Part shown: positions 59,219-64,000 of the stretch, piece by piece
Numbering within the stretch: position 1 is the first letter of the stretch
Layout: each line of letters opens with the position of its first letter
NCBI RefSeq assembly: GCF_001905735.1
Contig: NZ_LISW01000008.1
Span: 186,001 to 250,000 of the forward strand
Reading direction: 5' to 3'
DNA length: 64,000 bases
DNA from: Streptomyces sp. CB01249
Lineage (GTDB): Bacteria; Actinomycetota; Actinomycetes; Streptomycetales; Streptomycetaceae
Position numbers and translations under genes: made by a program
The notes under the pieces: model-generated
What the model was told of the DNA's origin: nothing
Database searches by the model: none
What the model saw: only the letters and a program-made list of their open reading frames with translations

Positions 59219-60727
59219 TCAGTGCTCGCAGAGGGAGAACTCCCGCTCGAACAGCTGCTCGTTGTGCTCGTTCACGAAGAACTTGCGCTCCCGCATGAGC
59301 TCTTCGCGGTACGCCTTCGCCTCCTCCAGGGTCATGGTCGAGGTGTCGGCCCAGGGCTGCTGCGGCGGGACGTCGGAGGTCGAGACGATCGTCTCCGACG
59401 GGTCCACCAGGAAGAACGCCAGGATCTTCCGGTGCCCGGCGCGGCTCGGGTCCGCGAGGCGGAACGAACCGACCTGGTGCTGAAGGACGTTGGGGAAGGC
59501 CAGACAGCGCCCGGCCGGGGTCGGGGCCGCGCCCAGAACCTGGTTCATCGGGTCGTCGTCCTCCAGGCCGTACACGTCGCTCACGCCGTTGTTGTCGTTC
59601 TGCTCGTAGTCCGGCTCGTGGAGCGCGGTACGGAAGCTCAGCCGGCTGTCCGTGATGTTGTCGCTGTCCCAGTAGTAGATGCCGGTCGACACGATCCGCT
59701 CGTTCAGCATCCCCTCGACGTGCCAGGATCCCCCGGCGTACTCGGGCTTCTCCGGCGTCAGGTGAATGGTCGCCAGCTTCGCGATGACCTGGAGCCGGCG
59801 ACCGCGCAGGACGACCCGGTCGGACGCGTCGACCGGCTCGGGCGCGGTGAATTCGGGGGCGTCCGGGACGACCGGGCGACGGTTCTGGTACCAGTCGTCC
59901 ACCGCCGCCTCGTACGCCTCCAGCGCATCCCCGTACGCGTCCTTGTCGCTGAAGTCGTCCTCGTCCGGGTGCTCCGGCTCCGAGTCGTACCAGCCGTACG
60001 GGTTGGCCTTGATCCGCGGGGGACGGGGATGGCGCAGATCGGTGAGCACGTTCTCAAGGAGCGGGAGCATCCGGCCGAACAGCTCCGGCAGGACGGCGGC
60101 CAGTTCCCGGTGGTCCTCGGGGTGGACGTTGTTCACGTACGAACGGAAGGCGGCCTCGCCGTCCGCGCTGACGTCGACATCCGTGGGCAGCCACTGGAAC
60201 CGGTCCGAGAACTCGTACTTCGCCCACGGGTTCGCCGGGTTCTCCCAGGCCCGCTCCGGGCCGCCGCTCACGTCCCGCACCAGGCAGAACAGCGAGGGGT
60301 GCACCAGGTCCAGCACCTGGCCGTCCGACCCGGGATGCCAGTCCTTCTCCTCCTCGGGAACCTCCTCCAGCACCCGGACCGCCTCGCGCAGCCGCGACCG
60401 CAGCTCCGCGTCGATCAGCGTGTCCGACTGCCAGACCCCGTCGACGGCGGAGACCTCGATGCCGGTACGGGCGTCCCGCAGCTCCGCGTAGTGTGCGAGC
60501 TCGGCCAGCACATGGCGCACCTGCGCCTCGGTGAGGCCCTGGTCGATAGCCTCCCGCGTCCACTTGGCGGCTATGGCGGTGTCGTGCATCTTCTCGGACC
60601 AGCCAGGCTTCGTCCGAAGGTGCGCGCTGCACGCGATCATCTCCAGTTCACGCAGGGTGCGGGGCTGCGTGGACCCGTCGTCGCGGGAGGTGTGGAACGG
60701 CAGCGGAAACGCGGACAGGCCGGTCAA
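59219..60727 (-). CDS. DUF4246 family protein (putative Fe(II)/2OG-dioxygenase-like)
   Basis: This 502-residue protein has the DUF4246 pattern: LTGLSAFPLPFH at the start, RIKANPYGWYDSEPEHPDED, KLATIHLTPEKPEYAGGSWH, VEGMLNERIVSTGIYYWDSD, and FPNVLQHQVGSFRLADPSRA before HRKILAFFLVDP. The WHVEG and QHQVG segments plus the Arg-Lys strand resemble a metal-binding double-stranded beta-helix, so an oxygenase fold is possible. DUF4246 is best known from fungi. The start is uncertain: TTG 60727 has GGAAGG upstream, while GTG 60787 gives a longer form. It follows a PP2C phosphatase gene. Confidence 0.83.
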   Translation of the reverse strand: MTGLSAFPLPFHTSRDDGSTQPRTLRELEMIACSAHLRTKPGWSEKMHDTAIAAKWTREAIDQGLTEAQVRHVLAELAHYAELRDARTGIEVSAVDGVWQSDTLIDAELRSRLREAVRVLEEVPEEEKDWHPGSDGQVLDLVHPSLFCLVRDVSGGPERAWENPANPWAKYEFSDRFQWLPTDVDVSADGEAAFRSYVNNVHPEDHRELAAVLPELFGRMLPLLENVLTDLRHPRPPRIKANPYGWYDSEPEHPDEDDFSDKDAYGDALEAYEAAVDDWYQNRRPVVPDAPEFTAPEPVDASDRVVLRGRRLQVIAKLATIHLTPEKPEYAGGSWHVEGMLNERIVSTGIYYWDSDNITDSRLSFRTALHEPDYEQNDNNGVSDVYGLEDDDPMNQVLGAAPTPAGRCLAFPNVLQHQVGSFRLADPSRAGHRKILAFFLVDPSETIVSTSDVPPQQPWADTSTMTLEEAKAYREELMRERKFFVNEHNEQLFEREFSLCEH

Positions 60728-60801
60728 CTCTCTGGGTCCTTCCAGGCGGTGGGTGAGGGACCGAAGACTACGGGAGCCCACTGACACCGCCCGGGCACCG
60801 G

Positions 60802-62517
60802 TCAGGGCCGCCGCAGGGCCAGGAGCGTCGCGTCGTCGGTGCAGTGGGGGCCGTCCAGGCGGGCCACCAGCCGTTCGACGTAGTCCTGGAGCCCGGCGTG
60901 GCCGGGACCCGGCGCGGACTCCCGGAAGCAGCTCTCGGCCGCGCCGAGGAAGCGGAGGGTGTCCTGGTCCGGGTCGGCCGGACGGCGTTCGGTCAGCCCG
61001 TCCGAGTACATCAGGACGATGTCGCCGGTCTCCAGCTTCGTCTCGGTGGCGTTGTACGTCGTTTCCGGCATCACGCCCAGGGTGAGTCCGGGCCCTCCCT
61101 CGGGCGCCGGCAGCTGAGCGGCGCGCCCCTCACGCAGCAGCACCGGGCGCGGATGCCCGGCACAGGTCCAGCGGAGCAGGGTGCGCTCCGGGTGGTAGCG
61201 GGCGATGATCGCGGTGGCCGTGGACTCCCGGGCGTCCGCGCAGGCCACCTCGTTGAGCCACTGCGTCAGCCGCTCCACGGGCTCCGAGGTGTACGCGAGC
61301 CCCGCGAGCGCGTAACGGAGCTTGGCCATCAGGGTGACCGCCTCCAGGCCGTGGCCCCGGGCATCGCCCAGCGCGATCAGCAGCCGCCCGTCGGGCAGCC
61401 CGCGGGCCTTGTACCAGTCGCCGCCGACCCCGGCCCCGGGCGCGTCGGGGCGGTAGACGGCCGCCGCCTCCAGGCCGTAGCTGTCCAGCTCGTCCTGGAA
61501 GTGCGGCAGTACCGCGTCCCGCAGGACACCGGCGAGCTCCGCCACCGCGTCGGCCCGCTCGTGCTCGCGGCGGGCGTGGCGCTCGGCCCGCCGTGTCGCC
61601 TCCCGCCGGCGCCGGTCCGTGGTGACGTCCGTCAGGACCGCCCGCAGGGCCCACACCAGGCCGCCGGGCACGATGCGCACGGGTTCGGCGACCATGCGGA
61701 AGATGCGCTCGCTGCCACGGAAGCGCAGCTCGCACCGGGTGACGCGCTTGCGCAGGAGGACGTCGTACAACGCCTGGTACAGCGTGGTCAGACAGTCCGG
61801 TGTGGTGGCCGCCGCCAGGTCGGACAGGCTCGGCACCGGGGCGTTCTCCGGCAGCCCCAGCACACTGCGGAATCCCCGCGACGGCTGGATGCCGTCGTCG
61901 GCGAGATTCCACTCCGCCCAGCACGTGCGCACCAGCTGCTGGGCCGCGGCCGCCATGATGAGCCGGCCGCCGGGTTCCCAGGTGAGCAGGAACTGGTCGC
62001 CGCAGGGCGCGATCCGGACCTCCGCGCTGACCCGCACCGGACCCGTCCGGGTGTTCACCAGCCACTCCACCGCGTCGCTCTGCTGCGGCGCACCCGTGCG
62101 GCGCGCGTCGGCCAGCATGCGCGGGATCACCGTGGCGGCCAGCGAGGGGACCCGTTCGAACAGCGACACCGGCCCGGTCCACGCGGGCAGCGCCTCGCCG
62201 GGATACCGGGCGGCCGTGTCGGCGCGGGCCGTGGCGTTGCGGGCGAGGAGGATGACGTCCCGGACCTCGCCGTCCTCGCCGAACACGGGGGACAGCAGCA
62301 GGGCCCCCACCGAGAGGGCGTCGAGCACGTCCTGACCGGAGGGAGCGGCACCCACGACGGTCTTCGGGGGCCGGGTCACGGCGTCGGGCGCGGGGGGCCC
62401 GTACCGCTCGGCGTACTGGGTGACGCGCCGACGCTGGGCATCCAGGAGCGCCCGGATCGACTGGAGTTCCAGACGCGAGCGTGCGCTGCCCGCGGGAGAG
62501 GGGTCGTCCACGGGCAT
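60802..62517 (-). CDS. PAS-linked PP2C (SpoIIE/RsbU-type) serine phosphatase
   Basis: This 571-residue sensor phosphatase has an N-terminal helix and PAS-like sensor parts (about 60-330, including SVGALLLSPVFGEDGEVRDV and VRTCWAEWNLADDGIQPSRG), a coiled connector (RRREATRRAERHARREHERA) and a PP2C domain (about 350-571). The domain carries metal motifs VGGDWYKARG, IALGDARGHGLEA, LMYSDGLTERR and CTDDATLLAL. Such proteins dephosphorylate anti-anti-sigma factors in partner-switching pathways, in which streptomycetes are rich. ATG 62517 was chosen; upstream frame is Arg-rich noise. Confidence 0.92.
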   Translation of the reverse strand: MPVDDPSPAGSARSRLELQSIRALLDAQRRRVTQYAERYGPPAPDAVTRPPKTVVGAAPSGQDVLDALSVGALLLSPVFGEDGEVRDVILLARNATARADTAARYPGEALPAWTGPVSLFERVPSLAATVIPRMLADARRTGAPQQSDAVEWLVNTRTGPVRVSAEVRIAPCGDQFLLTWEPGGRLIMAAAAQQLVRTCWAEWNLADDGIQPSRGFRSVLGLPENAPVPSLSDLAAATTPDCLTTLYQALYDVLLRKRVTRCELRFRGSERIFRMVAEPVRIVPGGLVWALRAVLTDVTTDRRRREATRRAERHARREHERADAVAELAGVLRDAVLPHFQDELDSYGLEAAAVYRPDAPGAGVGGDWYKARGLPDGRLLIALGDARGHGLEAVTLMAKLRYALAGLAYTSEPVERLTQWLNEVACADARESTATAIIARYHPERTLLRWTCAGHPRPVLLREGRAAQLPAPEGGPGLTLGVMPETTYNATETKLETGDIVLMYSDGLTERRPADPDQDTLRFLGAAESCFRESAPGPGHAGLQDYVERLVARLDGPHCTDDATLLALRRP

Positions 62518-62644
62518 GTCGGGCCTCTCGGTGCGGGTACAAGGGCGGCGCCGCAACAGCATCGGGGCGGGGGACCGGGCACGCCACCCGGTGTACGCCG
62601 GGTGGCCGCCGCCCGGTCCGCCGAAGGGGCGACGCCCCCTGCCC

Positions 62645-64000
62645 TCAGGCGCTCGTCGCCTCCAGATAGGCGCGCCAGCCCCCGTGCTCCGTGATGTCGG
62701 TGCCGTCCGCCGCCGCGTGCGGGTCGCACTGGAAGCCGAGGACCCAGCTGCCGTCGTCGAGTTCGACGCGGCCCAGTGACATGGGCGCGGGCAGCGCCGC
62801 GAGGAAGCGCCCGAGGGCCCCGGGCGAGAGGAGCCACCGCTCGCCCGCGATCGCCGCACCGGCTTCCGGCCCCACGCGGACGAGGCCCGGCTTGGGCGGG
62901 GTCGTCCGGAGCGCCGTGAGCCGGTAGGACGCGGTGGTGGTCACCTCACCGGCGTACCGGGCCCCGGTATCGGTGAGCTGGTGGTTGAGCGGCTGCCCGG
63001 TCAGGTGGGCGCCGAACACGGCGAGACCGATGCCCCCGTCCGGCAGGGGGTCCGGTGCCTGTTCCCCGGTGAACAGGGCGGCGATGTCGATGGCCGGCTG
63101 GTCCTCGAAGGCGCGGGTGATGACGCTGACGCCGAACGGGCTGCCGTCGGCCTCCCCGGCCGGGACCGCGACGGCCGCCATGTCCAGGAGGTTCACGAAG
63201 TTGGTGTACGTGCCCATCCGGGAGTTGATCGCCACCGGATCGGCCAGCACCTCGGCGATGTCCGGGTGCCCGGTGGTCGTCGGCAGCAGCAGCGCGTCGT
63301 AGCCCGACAGCAGTTTGTACGCGAACACCCGGTACCGGTCCAGCCGTTCCTGGTCGGCGGCCAGCGCATGGGCGGGCAGTCTGCCGGCGGCGAGGATGAT
63401 CCTGGCGACCGTGGGGTCCACCGCCGACCGGTGGTCCGCCACGAACTCGCCGACGGACGCGTAGCGTTCGGCGACGAGCGCCCCGTCGTAGAGCAGCCGG
63501 GCCGCGTCCAGCAGCGGTGTCACGTCCACCACGGCGGTCGTGACACCGGCGGCCTCCAGCTGCTTGACGGCCGCGGCGAACGCGGCGCGCCCCCCGGGCG
63601 ACAGAGGGGCGAGGTCTTCGTCCCGGGGCACCGCGACCCGGGGCCGGGGCGGGGCGGAGAGACGGACGTCGTCGGGCCAGACCCGGCCGCGCGGGTCGCC
63701 CCTGTCCGGTCCTGTCATGAAGCCCATGGCCGTCTGGGCCTCGGTGAGGGTGCGGGCGAACACCGTGACCGCGTCGTAGGGCCGGGCGGCGGGCAGCACC
63801 CCGGTGGTGGGCGCGACCCCCAGCGTGGGCTTGATGCCGACGATGCCGTTCAGGGCGGCGGGGACGCGACCGGAGCCCGCCGTGTCGGTGCCGAGCGCGA
63901 TGTCCACGAGGCCCAGGGCCACGGCGACCGCCGAACCGGAACTGGATCCGCCGGAGATCTTCTCGGGGTGGAGCGCGTTGCGCACGGGACCGTACGGGCT
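62645..64000 (-). CDS. atzF: Allophanate hydrolase, 5' part beyond the window
   Basis: About 450 residues of an amidase-signature enzyme run off the right edge. The Ser-cisSer-Lys family segment is seen as ISGGSSSGSAVAVALGLVDI and DTAGSGRVPAALNGIVGIKP. After the amidase domain (to about residue 320 of this part), a C-terminal domain (LAVFGAHLTGQPLNHQLTDT to GWRAYLEATSA) of the AtzF type follows. The enzyme splits allophanate to CO2 and ammonia, the second step of urea breakdown by the urea carboxylase route. The urea carboxylase gene is expected further right. Confidence 0.9.
   Translation of the reverse strand, partial: SPYGPVRNALHPEKISGGSSSGSAVAVALGLVDIALGTDTAGSGRVPAALNGIVGIKPTLGVAPTTGVLPAARPYDAVTVFARTLTEAQTAMGFMTGPDRGDPRGRVWPDDVRLSAPPRPRVAVPRDEDLAPLSPGGRAAFAAAVKQLEAAGVTTAVVDVTPLLDAARLLYDGALVAERYASVGEFVADHRSAVDPTVARIILAAGRLPAHALAADQERLDRYRVFAYKLLSGYDALLLPTTTGHPDIAEVLADPVAINSRMGTYTNFVNLLDMAAVAVPAGEADGSPFGVSVITRAFEDQPAIDIAALFTGEQAPDPLPDGGIGLAVFGAHLTGQPLNHQLTDTGARYAGEVTTTASYRLTALRTTPPKPGLVRVGPEAGAAIAGERWLLSPGALGRFLAALPAPMSLGRVELDDGSWVLGFQCDPHAAADGTDITEHGGWRAYLEATSA

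Overview
The window is high-GC actinobacterial DNA, most likely from a Streptomyces. Four things support this: strong G/C bias at third codon positions, a whiJ-like trio (XRE/DUF5753, DUF397, small ATPase), a perfect CebR-type box (TGGGAGCGCTCCCA) next to secreted cellulases, and a c-di-AMP (ydaO-type) leader in front of a secreted NlpC/P60 protein. I saw no insertion sequence, prophage, CRISPR array, rRNA or tRNA gene. It reads as ordinary chromosome with several locally unusual loci.

Layout. 1-2.3 kb: the tail of bioF and the whiJ-like trio. 2.3-4.6 kb: a riboswitch-controlled cell-wall hydrolase, a ClpP paralogue lacking its catalytic Ser and His, and a divergent orphan Phd/YefM antitoxin. 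4.6-8.3 kb: a membrane protein with a divergent TetR regulator, an NAD-dependent epimerase and a PlsC acyltransferase. 8.3-18.3 kb: a plant-biomass region. It holds a membrane-spanning sigma factor fused to an anti-sigma-like zinc motif and an extracellular CAP domain, followed by four secreted glycoside hydrolases (GH6, GH12, GH48, GH10) on one strand. Each hydrolase ends in a CBM3-type cellulose-binding module, and the CebR box lies before GH10. 18.3-19.1 kb is almost gene-free and carries a second, imperfect CebR-like box.

19-25.2 kb: CtaG, 6-phosphofructokinase, the MurT/GatD pair that amidates lipid II, and an alanyl-tRNA-synthetase-like protein cut down to its aminoacylation core, preceded by a possible short leader peptide and hairpin. 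25.2-34 kb: a PL9-like pectate lyase, ComB-like phosphatase, peptide deformylase, a TetR/acyl-CoA dehydrogenase divergon with a 35-bp operator, glutathione peroxidase, a GNAT enzyme and a cation:proton antiporter. 34-41 kb: a TetR divergon with two perfect tandem palindromes, thioesterase TesB, a Ski2-like helicase and a membrane hydrolase.

41-51 kb: a heterodimeric ABC exporter with one canonical and one degenerate ATP site, an L,D-transpeptidase-like lipoprotein, a fused FAD/Fe-S dehydrogenase, and a MarR regulator divergent from a third ABC exporter. 51-64 kb: an MltG-like protein, a flavoprotein, YjbQ, a PLP enzyme translationally coupled to a YheO/DauR-like regulator, FKBP, a hypothetical protein, an alpha/beta hydrolase lacking the usual His, a PIG-L deacetylase, a DUF4246 protein behind a PP2C phosphatase, and a partial allophanate hydrolase.

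The strongest functional unit is the cellulose cluster. A non-reducing-end cellobiohydrolase (GH6), a reducing-end processive cellulase (GH48), an endoglucanase (GH12) and a xylanase (GH10) would act together outside the cell. Cello-oligosaccharides would be expected to relieve CebR repression. Functional assignments come from reading motifs by eye; no database search was run.
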